A stretch of 45,515 bases of DNA, taken from the NCBI GenBank assembly GCA_018065085.1, contig JAGHUA010000042.1:1-45515 (forward strand), in the 5' to 3' direction. Origin of the DNA: Candidatus Liminaster caballi (GTDB lineage: Bacteria > Bacteroidota > Bacteroidia > Bacteroidales > UBA3663). Below, one piece after another: positions 26,302 through 35,378 of the stretch. A model generated the notes under the pieces. That model did not search any database. It had not been told where the DNA came from and saw nothing but the letters and a program-made list of their open reading frames with translations. Position 1 is the stretch's first letter. Each line of letters begins with the position of its first letter. The position numbers and the translations under genes are program-made.

Positions 26302-29070
26302 TTATTCCTCTGTAGCCGGTGTTCCTGTCTCTACTGCTGGTTCCTCGCCTGCTGGCAGTGTGTCCTCTGCAGCCTCAACGTTCTCTTCCTCCTGCTCGCT
26401 GATAACCTTGCAAACGCTCGCAATGATATCGTTCTTCTTAGTGAGGTCGATAAGTTTGACGCCCTGAGCAGCACGACCCATGACACGGATGCCCTGGTTA
26501 GACGGCTGATCATACTGGCAATGCAGACGAATGGCGATGCCTGACTTATTGATGATCATAAGATCGTCCATATCGTTGACGGTCATGATGGCAATGACAG
26601 GACCGGTCTTATCGGTGATGTTCAGTGTCTTCACGCCCTTGCCGCCACGGTTGGTAATACGATAGCCAGTGATGTAGCTACGCTTGCCAAAGCCGTTCTC
26701 GCTGACAACGAGCACAGAGTTGTTGAGCGGATTATCGAGATCGGTTTCAACGGTTTCGTCATTCTCTGTCTCGGTTTCAGTCTCAGTAACCTCTGGCTCC
26801 TCAGGCTGGTTGAACAGATCATCGAGCGAAACGACGTTGTTATCGTTATCTGCATCATTGTCAGTCTCGACGCCCTCCTCCTGAGTGCCGATGACTGCGC
26901 CTGGATAAGGCAGAGCCACCATGCCGATAATCTTATCAAGACCATCTTCATCAAGACGCATACCGCGAACACCGGTTGAAACTCGGCCCATGGTGCGGAT
27001 CTTGGTCTCTGGGAAGGTGATAGCACGACCGTTGCGGTTGGCCATTACGATATGCTCCTTGCCATCGGTCATTACTACGCTGACAACACGGTCGCCCTCC
27101 TGGAGATTGATTGCGATGATACCGTTGGCACGTGGACGGCTGTATGCTGCGAGCGATGTCTTCTTGACAATGCCACGCTCGGTAGCAAATACGAGATAGT
27201 GGCTATTGTTAAAGTCTGCATCGGCAAACGACTCGATCTTGGCAAATGCAGTGACACGGTCATCCGATCCGAGGTTAAGCATGTTCTGAATGGCACGGCC
27301 CTTCTGATTCTTGGCGAACTCAGGGATGTCATAAACCTTCATCCAATAAGCCTGACCCTGCTCGGTAAAGAACATAAGCCAATTATGGTTCTTGGCAGCA
27401 TACATGTACTCAATGAAATCCGAGTCACGCGTACCGGCTCCCTTCGAACCGACACCGCCACGGCTCTGAGCCTTGAAATCGGCAAGCTTGGTGCGCTTGA
27501 TATAGCCCATGTGCGAAATGGTGATAACCACATCGTCGTTCGGAATAAAGTCTTCAGCATTGAACTGTGCGCCACGGAAATCAATCTCCGTGCGACGCTC
27601 ATCACCGAACTTCTCCTTCACCTCGATGAGCTCGTCCTTAACGACCTTCATGCAGAGAACGTCGTCGGCAAGGATCTGCTTATAGTATTCGATGAGCTTC
27701 ATAAGATCCTCATACTGCTGCTTCAACTCCTCAATGCGCAGACCGGTGAGCTGAGACAGACGCATATCGACAATGGCCTTTGACTGGATTTCGTCGATAT
27801 TGAAGCGAACCTCAAGTCCTCGCTGTGCGTCGGCTGGAGTGCGGCTTGCACGAATGATGCGCACAACCTCGTCAATGTTGTCGCATGCGATAATCAGGCC
27901 TTCAAGGATATGAGCCTTCTTCTCGGCCTCGGCAAGATCATATTTTGTACGACGGATAACAACATTATGACGGTGATCGACGAAATAGCGAACAAGTTCC
28001 TTCAGGTTGAGAAGCTTTGGCATACCAAGGGCATTAGGAGCCTCTGGAATTGGCACAAGTGCGATGTTGTTGACCGAGAAGTTTGACTGAAGCTCGGTCA
28101 TCTTGAAGAGTTTGTTGAGCACTACATTGGCATTGGCATCCTTCTTCAATTCGATGACGATGCGCATACCCTGACGGTCGGACTCATCATTGGCATTGGC
28201 AATACCCTCGATCTTCTTCTCGTCGGCAAGAGTGGCAATATGCTTGATAAGCTCAGCCTTATTGACACCGTAAGGAATCTCGCTCACGATGATGCTGGTG
28301 TGCTGGCCTTCGGTCTCAATCTCAGCCTTGGCACGGATAACGATTCGTCCACGACCGGTCTCGTATGCCTCCCTAACACCATCATATCCATAGATGATAC
28401 CGCCTGTTGGGAAGTCAGGAGCCTTGATATACTCCATCAGGCCCTCGACGGTAATCTCAGGATTGTCGATATATGCACAGATGCCATCGATACACTCTGA
28501 GAGGTTGTGGGTAGGCATGTTGGTAGCCATACCAACGGCAATACCGTTTGCACCGTTGACAAGAAGGGTTGGGATACGTGTAGGCAGAACTTTCGGTTCC
28601 TTGAGAGTGGCATCGAAGTTGTCCATCATATCGACGGTGTCCTTCTCGATGTCGCGAAGCATCTCCTCTGAGATCTTGCTCAGGCGAGCCTCTGTATAAC
28701 GCATAGCAGCCGGACTATCTCCATCGACAGAACCGAAGTTACCCTGACCATCGACCTGAAGGTATCGGAGGTTCCAAGGCTGAGCCATACGAGCCAGGGC
28801 TCCATAAACAGAACCATCACCGTGTGGGTGGTACTTACCGAGCACCTCACCTACGATACGTGCGCATTTCTTGGTTGGCTTGTCATAGGTATTGCCAATC
28901 TGATCCATACCGAAAAGCACACGGCGGTGAACAGGCTTAAAGCCGTCACGCACATCCGGGAGGGCACGAGCCACGATAACCGACATGGAATAGTCGATGT
29001 AGGACTTTCGCATTTCCTGCTCAATGTTCACATTGATAATGCGACTGTTGCTCTGAATGTTTTCTTCCAT
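26302..29070 (-). CDS. gyrA: DNA gyrase subunit A
   Basis: DNA-cleaving subunit of gyrase, which introduces negative supercoils. The protein has 922 residues, longer than usual. The active-site Tyr is Tyr125 in AAMRYTEARL. The quinolone region reads HPHGDGSVYG (81-90), with Gly86 and Gly90 at the E. coli Ser83 and Asp87 positions. The C-terminal pinwheel carries the GyrA-box-like NRGGKG at about 807-812, supporting GyrA over ParC. An acidic stretch at about 729-782 (TETETETENDETVET and neighbours) interrupts the pinwheel, and the last about 30 residues are also acidic. Its own promoter is at 29135-29165. The TPR gene downstream may be co-transcribed. Confidence 0.95.
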   Translation of the reverse strand: MEENIQSNSRIINVNIEQEMRKSYIDYSMSVIVARALPDVRDGFKPVHRRVLFGMDQIGNTYDKPTKKCARIVGEVLGKYHPHGDGSVYGALARMAQPWNLRYLQVDGQGNFGSVDGDSPAAMRYTEARLSKISEEMLRDIEKDTVDMMDNFDATLKEPKVLPTRIPTLLVNGANGIAVGMATNMPTHNLSECIDGICAYIDNPEITVEGLMEYIKAPDFPTGGIIYGYDGVREAYETGRGRIVIRAKAEIETEGQHTSIIVSEIPYGVNKAELIKHIATLADEKKIEGIANANDESDRQGMRIVIELKKDANANVVLNKLFKMTELQSNFSVNNIALVPIPEAPNALGMPKLLNLKELVRYFVDHRHNVVIRRTKYDLAEAEKKAHILEGLIIACDNIDEVVRIIRASRTPADAQRGLEVRFNIDEIQSKAIVDMRLSQLTGLRIEELKQQYEDLMKLIEYYKQILADDVLCMKVVKDELIEVKEKFGDERRTEIDFRGAQFNAEDFIPNDDVVITISHMGYIKRTKLADFKAQSRGGVGSKGAGTRDSDFIEYMYAAKNHNWLMFFTEQGQAYWMKVYDIPEFAKNQKGRAIQNMLNLGSDDRVTAFAKIESFADADFNNSHYLVFATERGIVKKTSLAAYSRPRANGIIAINLQEGDRVVSVVMTDGKEHIVMANRNGRAITFPETKIRTMGRVSTGVRGMRLDEDGLDKIIGMVALPYPGAVIGTQEEGVETDNDADNDNNVVSLDDLFNQPEEPEVTETETETENDETVETDLDNPLNNSVLVVSENGFGKRSYITGYRITNRGGKGVKTLNITDKTGPVIAIMTVNDMDDLMIINKSGIAIRLHCQYDQPSNQGIRVMGRAAQGVKLIDLTKKNDIIASVCKVISEQEEENVEAAEDTLPAGEEPAVETGTPATEE

Positions 29071-29134
29071 TTTAATATTTTATGTTTGCTAATTTTCAAT
29101 ACTAGTGCAAAATCTGTCTTTAGATTTATGCGCG

Positions 29135-29165
29135 CAAAAATACGCATTTTTAGCGACATGGCAAA
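29135..29165 (-). promoter_or_regulatory. gyrA promoter
   Basis: Minus strand: TTTG (29162-29165), 19 bp spacer, TATTTTTG (29135-29142), followed by GCGCG. About 65 bp upstream of the gyrA ATG. Confidence 0.78.
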
Positions 29166-29219
29166 GGAAAAACTCCGAAATTTGCATTTTAAGGGGTCAT
29201 TTTCGCGTTTAAGAGTCAT

Positions 29220-29267
29220 TTTCGACACCCTGTCGAAACAAAAAGCCCCGCATCTCAGCGGGGCTTT
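29220..29267 (-). terminator. Terminator hairpin (plus adjacent second hairpin) after the M23 gene
   Basis: AAAGCCCCGC (29242-29251) pairs with GCGGGGCTTT (29258-29267) around ATCTCA, followed on the minus strand by TTGTTTCG: a classic terminator. Directly next to it is a second perfect hairpin, TTTCGACA-CCC-TGTCGAAA (29220-29238). The pair lies between the M23 peptidase gene and the gyrA promoter. Confidence 0.88.
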
Positions 29268-29314
29268 CAAGTAATTGTGTATGTTTTTATCGTGGAATTA
29301 GGTATCGTGTCTTT

Positions 29315-30220
29315 TTATTTATATCGGATGCGCTGGCCAATGCGCAGCGTCGTTGTCGATCGGATGTTGTTGAGCTTGCAGAGACGTGACACAGAGGTAT
29401 GATACTTGCGCGCAATGCCTCCGAGCGTATCGCCCGACTTCACGCGATGATAAGCAGCTTCACCACTGCCTGCCAATCCTTCCTGTTCGAGCTTGGCTTT
29501 CTTCGAACGGAAGATATATGGGTTTTGCTTTGGAGTAAACGTATTGAAGTCGATGAGATCGGCTGGATTGAGCGCGATGCCCATAACCCTGAACTCAAGA
29601 TGAAGATGCGGACCAGTGCTGCGGCCTGTGCTTCCGCCTAGACCGATAGGATCACCTGCCTTAACGTAATCATCTTTATCGACAATGAACTTCGAAAGAT
29701 GTCCATAGACCGTTTCAAGTCCATTGCTGTGACGAATCACATAATAATAGCCATATCCACGGCGGTCGAATTTCTTGATACGCACACGTCCGGCAAATGC
29801 AGCCCTGATGGTATCGCCCGTATATAGCTTGATATCGACACCTTTGTGCATACGACGGCGACGCCAACCATAGGGAGAATTGATCTTGCCGACGATAGGC
29901 GCATAGAAATGGCTCATGTCAATAGCCATCGTATCGGGAATGGAGATACCGGTCTTTCCTCGGAGCGGATCGACATGGGCATCATCCCAATCGGTATAAA
30001 GGTCAAGGGAAGGATAGAGTTCAAACGTGCTTTCGTCCTCTTCGTTCTGGTTGGTCAGCGAATCGACCAACGCCTGGAAAAGCTGGGCATCTGACTGCTC
30101 CTCCTGCATCTGGCGATGCATACGGCGGTGAACATCCGACACTATATCTGCATGAACAGCGGTCGAAGCAGCGCACAATAACGCCACAATTATATATATA
30201 TTTAAAGGAAATAAACGCAT
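29315..30220 (-). CDS. M23 family metallopeptidase with C-terminal LysM domain
   Basis: Exported peptidoglycan endopeptidase (or a regulator of one) of 301 residues. The start is the ATG at 30220, which begins the signal peptide MRLFPLNIYIIVALLCAAST; the open frame extends 20 codons upstream without signal features. The M23 (LytM) domain is at about 105-222, with zinc ligands His125 and Asp129 (HKGVDI) and His207 (GPHLHLE), and a further conserved His in VYGHLS at about 174. All catalytic residues are present, so it is likely active. A LysM domain (YHRVKSGDTLGGIARKYHTS onward) binds glycan at residues about 257-301. Single gene with its own promoter and terminator. Confidence 0.93.
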   Translation of the reverse strand: MRLFPLNIYIIVALLCAASTAVHADIVSDVHRRMHRQMQEEQSDAQLFQALVDSLTNQNEEDESTFELYPSLDLYTDWDDAHVDPLRGKTGISIPDTMAIDMSHFYAPIVGKINSPYGWRRRRMHKGVDIKLYTGDTIRAAFAGRVRIKKFDRRGYGYYYVIRHSNGLETVYGHLSKFIVDKDDYVKAGDPIGLGGSTGRSTGPHLHLEFRVMGIALNPADLIDFNTFTPKQNPYIFRSKKAKLEQEGLAGSGEAAYHRVKSGDTLGGIARKYHTSVSRLCKLNNIRSTTTLRIGQRIRYK

Positions 30221-30238
30221 AAAGACAGAAATTTGGCG

Positions 30239-30270
30239 CAAATTTAATATTTTTTTTTGAATCTTCCAAA
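30239..30270 (-). promoter_or_regulatory. Promoter of the M23-LysM gene
   Basis: Minus strand: TTTG (30267-30270), 20 bp spacer, TAAATTTG (30239-30246). The -7 box is about 19 bp from the ATG at 30220, which supports that start over the one at 30280, since 30280 would lie upstream of the -33 box. Confidence 0.8.
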
Positions 30271-30288
30271 CAAATTCCATTTTTTTCG

Positions 30289-30296
30289 TATCTTTG
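30289..30296 (+). promoter_or_regulatory. -7 element for the TSCPD gene
   Basis: TATCTTTG followed by GCGCC on the plus strand, 41 bp before the ATG. It is back-to-back with the M23 promoter; the -33 of that promoter lies within 25 bp. Confidence 0.6.
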
Positions 30297-30336
30297 CGCC
30301 AAATTAATCAATTACATTTATAAATATTCAATTATT

Positions 30337-30591
30337 ATGAAGGAAATCAACTATCAGACACAAGGCACATGTTCCAAACTCATTCACGTCGAGTTGGACG
30401 ATCAGAATATCATTCAGAACGCGTACTTCATCGGTGGCTGCAACGGCAATCTTCAGGGTGTCTGTGCTCTCATCAAGGGTCAGAAGGCAGAGGATGTCAT
30501 CGCACGTGTAAAAGGAATCTCATGCAACGGACGTCCAACATCCTGTCCAGATCAGCTTGCATGCGCTTTAGCTCAGGCTATTGCCAAATAA
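30337..30591 (+). CDS. TIGR03905 family TSCPD domain protein
   Basis: Small cytoplasmic protein of 84 residues that is nearly all one TSCPD domain. Visible motifs are TQGTCSKLIHVELD, FIGGCNGNLQGVCALIKG, and ISCNGRPTSCPDQLACAL at the end, with the TSCPD motif itself and several conserved cysteines. The TSCPD domain also occurs at the C-terminus of some ribonucleotide reductases; stand-alone versions have no established function. Single-gene unit with its own -7 element and a strong terminator. Confidence 0.93.
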   Translation: MKEINYQTQGTCSKLIHVELDDQNIIQNAYFIGGCNGNLQGVCALIKGQKAEDVIARVKGISCNGRPTSCPDQLACALAQAIAK

Positions 30592-30618
30592 CGATCTCGA
30601 ATTGTCAATAATAAATAC

Positions 30619-30651
30619 AACTGCCCCACCTCGCAATGAGATGGGGCAGTT
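30619..30651 (+). terminator. Terminator of the TSCPD gene
   Basis: AACTGCCCCA (30619-30628) and TGGGGCAGTT (30642-30651) form a 10 bp stem, with inner CTC/GAG pairing, followed by ATTTTTATG. Confidence 0.92.
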
Positions 30652-30697
30652 ATTTTTATGATTCGTCGAATCAGTGTGTAATCACGATTCTGTCAGA

Positions 30698-32164
30698 TCA
30701 ATCTGGAATAGTGATATCTACATTCATCCAACCGCCAATGTGGAATGGAGCACCGCTTGAGAGATTGAGGGTCATGAAGATTGGACCCTTCTCTGGATAT
30801 GCAGCCTTATACTTGGCAATTGTAGAGTTGAGTTCAGGAGCACGGCTTGGATCAGCAGTACGAGCCTGCATAAGTTCGTTTACAGCAGCTACAAACACGA
30901 GACCAGCAACCTTTGAGTCAAGACCAACGCTGTTAGCGGAAGATGCATAGCAGTTGGCAATCATCACGTGTGGATCAGCCTGAACTGGATCGATAGCAAG
31001 AGACTTGCGGCAGATCTCGCGGCACTTAGAATATTCCTTGTTCTGCATGAAGATAGCAGCCTCATACTTCAGGATCTCAGTCTTGTCATCTGGCTGGATG
31101 GCGCGAGTGAGAGCCTCGTCGTAGAACTTGAGGGCACGATCCCAATCCTTAGCCTTGACAGCTGACTGTGCAAGACCCTTGGCAGCTTCCATTGATGGCT
31201 CAATGTTATATGAATACTCAGCAACACGTGTGTAGAGTTCGGTCTCACGGCCTTCCTTTGAACGGCCAAGGAGCTTAGACACGTTCTTGAGGAACTGGTT
31301 GTCAGCCTTCTTCTCCTCAACCTGAGGCTCGAATACGCTAACGAGAGTCTCAACGTCAGCAGCACCAGAATTTGCGAAGAGGGTGATGAGATCCTGCTTT
31401 GCCTTGCGGCTGAAATCGATGAATGACTTAGCTGTAGCAGAGTCCTTGGCAGCCTTCTCAGGAGTGTTGGCAAGAGTTGCAGGATCGCTGCTCTTCTCAC
31501 CGTGCATGATAGCCTGGTCAGCCTCCATACGGAGCTGGTAGCGGTCGAGAGCGCCATCAAGAAGTTCTGAACCCTTCATGTAGTTGTCGATGAAAAGCTT
31601 CTTTGCGCCAGCAGGATCCTTCTTGAACTTGTTGTAAGAAAGGATAACATACTGCTTCAGAACCTTAGCATCAGCATCGTCCTTCTGCTCATTTACTACC
31701 TGCTCGAGCCAGCCGTAAGCCAATTCCTCGTCAGCAGCCTTGTTCTTATACGAAAGGTATGCAATAGCCTTGTCGCCAAGAATGGTAGCAGCAGGCTTCT
31801 TGGCATCATCTCCGAAATACTTGATACGGTTATCATAGAGAGCGAGGAGGTCGTCAACCAACTTGTTGTACTGCTCCATGTTCTTCTCCTTGGCAGCTGC
31901 ATTGATAAGCTGCTTGAGGATGGTCTCGCCGCAGATATAGAGATTCTTGTTGTAGTCAGGTGCTGCCTCATAGAGTGCGCTCCAGAACTCATAGGCGTCC
32001 TTGTAAGCCTTCTGCTTGTAATACTCTGTGTAGAGAGAGTTATTGTCGAGCACGGTGTTCTCATTCTTGCACACGATTTCATCCTTAGGATTACCTTGTG
32101 CCATCATTGATGATGCGCTCATTGCAAGGGCTACGCCAAGCATAAACTTTAATGATGTTTTCAT
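30698..32164 (-). CDS. Exported TPR-like protein
   Basis: Protein of 488 residues with signal peptide MKTSLKFMLGVALAMSASSMMAQ. The body is helical and Lys/Ala-rich, with TPR-like hairpins: YTEYYKQKAYKDAYEFWSAL near the start, AKDWDRALKFYDEALTRAI and NKEYSKCREICRKSLAIDP in the second half. The C-terminal about 25 residues (GAPFHIGGWMNVDITI) differ in character and look like beta structure. It lies 87 bp downstream of the FadL-like gene and may share its transcript. Probably periplasmic; no function assigned. Confidence 0.8.
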   Translation of the reverse strand: MKTSLKFMLGVALAMSASSMMAQGNPKDEIVCKNENTVLDNNSLYTEYYKQKAYKDAYEFWSALYEAAPDYNKNLYICGETILKQLINAAAKEKNMEQYNKLVDDLLALYDNRIKYFGDDAKKPAATILGDKAIAYLSYKNKAADEELAYGWLEQVVNEQKDDADAKVLKQYVILSYNKFKKDPAGAKKLFIDNYMKGSELLDGALDRYQLRMEADQAIMHGEKSSDPATLANTPEKAAKDSATAKSFIDFSRKAKQDLITLFANSGAADVETLVSVFEPQVEEKKADNQFLKNVSKLLGRSKEGRETELYTRVAEYSYNIEPSMEAAKGLAQSAVKAKDWDRALKFYDEALTRAIQPDDKTEILKYEAAIFMQNKEYSKCREICRKSLAIDPVQADPHVMIANCYASSANSVGLDSKVAGLVFVAAVNELMQARTADPSRAPELNSTIAKYKAAYPEKGPIFMTLNLSSGAPFHIGGWMNVDITIPD

Positions 32165-32251
32165 AGATGTTATTTTTGATTAATGATTAATGTTTCTGTT
32201 TTGTCTATAAGACTCCAATCAGGTTCGCAAGTTTAAACGACTGATCATGTT

Positions 32252-33565
32252 TTATCTCAATCGGCCACGGAAGAACATCATCTCGTTGAAAGTGATGCCA
32301 ACGGTGAAGTGAAGATAATCCTCCTTCAAGCGGTTACTGTCGGACGGCATAAGATGTGTATATGCAGCCGAAATGTTGAAGATGCTGCGCTTGCCGGCAG
32401 GAAGACCGATGCCGCATGACACAGTCATCTCCTTATCCTTGCTGCCATTCGGCTTGACATACACATTTTTAAAAGACGCGCCCGCACGATAGAGACAAGT
32501 CTTGAAATAGTTGACCGAATAGAATTGAGGCTTATATTCAAAGCCCGCAGAAAGTTTCATGACGTTGTTATAGGCATCCTCACTTTCATTGAGATTGGAA
32601 TCAAAGCCCGACACCTTCGACCAGTTTTCCATTGACATATCGGCAGACACCGTAAGGCGACGATCCTGCTGATAGCAGATGCCAAAACCATACTTCATCG
32701 GAGTCTTCATGTCGAGATGTCCGGTGTTATTCTGTCCGATTGAATCCGTACCACTGTATTTCAATACGCTGGTCTTGGTATTGAGTGCTGTGCTTGGCGA
32801 GAATGTGGCACCAAAGGTCAGCATCTTTGAAGGACTGAGCAACTGACTGTATTGAGCACCGAGCTGAATATCCCAGCCATGCACCGAGAAATCACGGTCA
32901 ACATAGGTGCTGTTGGCCTGTCCGCTTCCCACAAACATGTAACCGGCATGATTGACCGTACCGCAGATATATCCAGCCATCAAACCAAAGTTGAGCTGAG
33001 TGGTGCGAGTTCGCAGTGGCTGCCATGCCAATGCTGCCTGGAAATGCTGCAGACCGCCATTGCCGAGGAATGAGTTGGTATAGACGAGAGTGTCATTGTT
33101 GATAAGCGAGTTATCAATATGCTTAGAAGTCTCGTTGCCATACTCATAGCCGACCATCGAATAAGGACTGTATGCCAAAGCACCTGCAAAACGGTTCCAC
33201 AAAGGGAAATGGAATGACATATAGCTGAAACCGGCATTCCAATCACTTTCAGAGACTCCGTTTTCCGACATTCTGAACATATCGGCATCGACAGCGGTGT
33301 CGAAAAGCATTGTGAGCGTGTCGATGGCAGTCAGTGAAGCCGGATTAAGCAAATTGGTATATGAGTTGGTACGCAAGGCAATACCTGTCTCACCCATACC
33401 ACGCAGACTGGCATTGCTCGATGATCCGAGCTTGCCGAGTCCGTATCGTGAATAAGGTGAGGATGTCAAATTGCTTGGATTGACATTCTGCGCCATTACG
33501 CCCATTGCTCCCAACACCCAAAAGGCAATCAAGAACGCCGTAGCGACAATCTTCTTTTGTATCAT
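32252..33565 (-). CDS. FadL/PorV-like outer-membrane beta-barrel protein
   Basis: Protein of 437 residues from the ATG at 33565, which starts signal peptide MIQKKIVATAFLIAFWVLGA (to MGVMAQ). The upstream in-frame ATG at 33616 falls on the promoter -7 box and is rejected. The N-terminus SPYSRYGLGKLGSSS and SLRGMGETGIALR, with NLLNPASLTAID, matches the OmpP1/FadL-PorV family of barrels. Later segments alternate as amphipathic strands. A role in transporting hydrophobic compounds or serving as a secretion-system barrel is possible, but it cannot be chosen from sequence. Confidence 0.75.
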   Translation of the reverse strand: MIQKKIVATAFLIAFWVLGAMGVMAQNVNPSNLTSSPYSRYGLGKLGSSSNASLRGMGETGIALRTNSYTNLLNPASLTAIDTLTMLFDTAVDADMFRMSENGVSESDWNAGFSYMSFHFPLWNRFAGALAYSPYSMVGYEYGNETSKHIDNSLINNDTLVYTNSFLGNGGLQHFQAALAWQPLRTRTTQLNFGLMAGYICGTVNHAGYMFVGSGQANSTYVDRDFSVHGWDIQLGAQYSQLLSPSKMLTFGATFSPSTALNTKTSVLKYSGTDSIGQNNTGHLDMKTPMKYGFGICYQQDRRLTVSADMSMENWSKVSGFDSNLNESEDAYNNVMKLSAGFEYKPQFYSVNYFKTCLYRAGASFKNVYVKPNGSKDKEMTVSCGIGLPAGKRSIFNISAAYTHLMPSDSNRLKEDYLHFTVGITFNEMMFFRGRLR

Positions 33566-33605
33566 TGTTAAGTTAATTCGCGTGTAAACAGATTTTTTCA
33601 AGTCG

Positions 33606-33637
33606 CAAAAATACATATTTATATTTGTTCGACCAAA
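33606..33637 (-). promoter_or_regulatory. Promoter of the FadL-like gene
   Basis: Minus strand: TTTG-type box (33634-33637), 20 bp spacer, TATTTTTG (33606-33613), then CGACTTG. It is 41 bp from the chosen ATG. Confidence 0.72.
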
Positions 33638-33694
33638 AAAATTAACTTTTTTTATATGTTTGTTTACAAAATAATGCGCACAACTGCAACATTC

Positions 33695-35305
33695 TTACTC
33701 CCACTCGATTGTTGACGGCGGTTTTGAAGAAATATCATAGCATACGCGATTTACGCCGCGCACTTTGTTGATGATTTCATTGCTGACCTTTGCCATGAAG
33801 TCGTATGGAAGATGTGCCCAGTCGGCTGTCATCGCGTCGGTCGATGTCACAGCACGCAATGCAACCGGATGTTCGTAAGTACGCTCATCGCCCATCACGC
33901 CTACCGAACGGACGGTCGAGAGCAGCACTGTACCTGCCTGCCAGATCTGATCGTAGAGCGACACTTCAATCTCGCCGTCCTTCATGTCGGCCGGAACACC
34001 GGCAGCAAGTACGCGGCGTGCCTCCTCGCCCGAAAGCTTTGTCTTATACTCACGGAGACCACGGATATAGATATCATCAGCGTCCTGGAGGATGCGCACC
34101 TTCTCAGGAGTAATGTCGCCAAGGATACGGACGGCAAGGCCTGGACCTGGGAAAGGATGGCGTGTAATCAGATGCTCAGGCATGCCGAGCTGACGACCTA
34201 CGCGACGAACCTCGTCCTTGAACAGCCATTTCAGCGGTTCGCACAACGAAAGGTGCATCTCCTTTGGCAGACCACCTACGTTATGGTGACTCTTGATTAC
34301 CTTGCCTGTGATGTTGAGCGACTCGATGCGGTCAGGATAGATTGTACCCTGGGCGAGCCACTTGGCATCCTCAATCTTCTTTGCCTCTGCGTTGAACACC
34401 TCAACGAAGTCACGGCCGATAATCTTACGCTTCTGCTCAGGATCGGTAACACCGGCAAGATCCGAGAAGAATTTCTCGCTTGCATCCACGCCAATCACAT
34501 TGAGGCCAAGACACTCATAGTCATGCATCACGTCACGGAACTCGTTCTTGCGCAACATACCATGATCCACGAAGATACACGTAAGGTTCTTGCCGATGGC
34601 CTTGTTGAGCAATACAGCGGCAACAGACGAATCGACACCGCCTGACAGGCCGAGGATGACACGGTCGTTACCAACCTGAGCCTTGAGTTCGGCTACAGTC
34701 GTATCGACAAACGATGCTGCACTCCAATCCTGCTTCGAACCGCAGATATCAACCACGAAGTTCTTAAGCAGCTGTGTGCCCTGAACCGAGTGGAACACCT
34801 CTGGATGGAACTGAACGGCCCATACCGGATTCTTGGTCGATGCGTAAGCTGCGTACTTCACATTCTTGGTCGATGCGATGCACTTGCAGTCCTCTGGAAT
34901 GGCTGTGATGGTATCACCATGACTCATCCAAACCTGGCTGTTAGGAGTGAAACCCTTGAACAGGGCATTGTCGGCATCGAACTGCATGAGATTGGCACGG
35001 CCATACTCACGGCTGTCGGCTTTCTCCACCTTACCGCCATTGGCATAACTGATAAACTGTGCGCCATAGCAGATGCCAAGCACAGGAATGCGACCGACAA
35101 ACTGGCTAAGATCCACCTTGAAAGCCTCTGGATCATGAACCGAGTATGGCGAACCCGAGAGGATCACACCAATCACAGATTCATCGCCCTGTGGGAACTT
35201 GTTGTAAGGCAGAATCTCGCAGAATGTATCGAGTTCGCGCACACGGCGTCCGATGAGCTGTGTTGTCTGCGAACCGAAGTCAAGAATGATGATTTTCTGT
35301 TGCAT
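33695..35305 (-). CDS. guaA: GMP synthase (glutamine-hydrolysing)
   Basis: Converts XMP to GMP with glutamine and ATP. Protein of 536 residues. The glutamine amidotransferase domain has catalytic Cys79 in GICYG and His167/Glu169 in QFHPEV. The ATP-pyrophosphatase P-loop SGGVDSS is at 221-227. The C-terminal dimerisation domain ends with KPPSTIEWE, the usual GuaA terminus, and contains [15 protein letters not shown]. All catalytic residues are present. The TPR gene 35379-37571 precedes it by 73 bp on the same strand; that gap is a polypurine-rich leader with no promoter match, so co-transcription is likely. Confidence 0.97.
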   Translation of the reverse strand: MQQKIIILDFGSQTTQLIGRRVRELDTFCEILPYNKFPQGDESVIGVILSGSPYSVHDPEAFKVDLSQFVGRIPVLGICYGAQFISYANGGKVEKADSREYGRANLMQFDADNALFKGFTPNSQVWMSHGDTITAIPEDCKCIASTKNVKYAAYASTKNPVWAVQFHPEVFHSVQGTQLLKNFVVDICGSKQDWSAASFVDTTVAELKAQVGNDRVILGLSGGVDSSVAAVLLNKAIGKNLTCIFVDHGMLRKNEFRDVMHDYECLGLNVIGVDASEKFFSDLAGVTDPEQKRKIIGRDFVEVFNAEAKKIEDAKWLAQGTIYPDRIESLNITGKVIKSHHNVGGLPKEMHLSLCEPLKWLFKDEVRRVGRQLGMPEHLITRHPFPGPGLAVRILGDITPEKVRILQDADDIYIRGLREYKTKLSGEEARRVLAAGVPADMKDGEIEVSLYDQIWQAGTVLLSTVRSVGVMGDERTYEHPVALRAVTSTDAMTADWAHLPYDFMAKVSNEIINKVRGVNRVCYDISSKPPSTIEWE

Positions 35306-35378
35306 AAATTATATTTAATGTTAATTTTTTTCTTTACACTTTACTCTTTTCTCTTTACTCATTTCTCCACTTGTGGTC

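Noticed and set aside
33566-33616. Upstream start for the FadL-like protein
   Set aside because: It would lie on the promoter -7 box and place 17 charged residues before the signal peptide.
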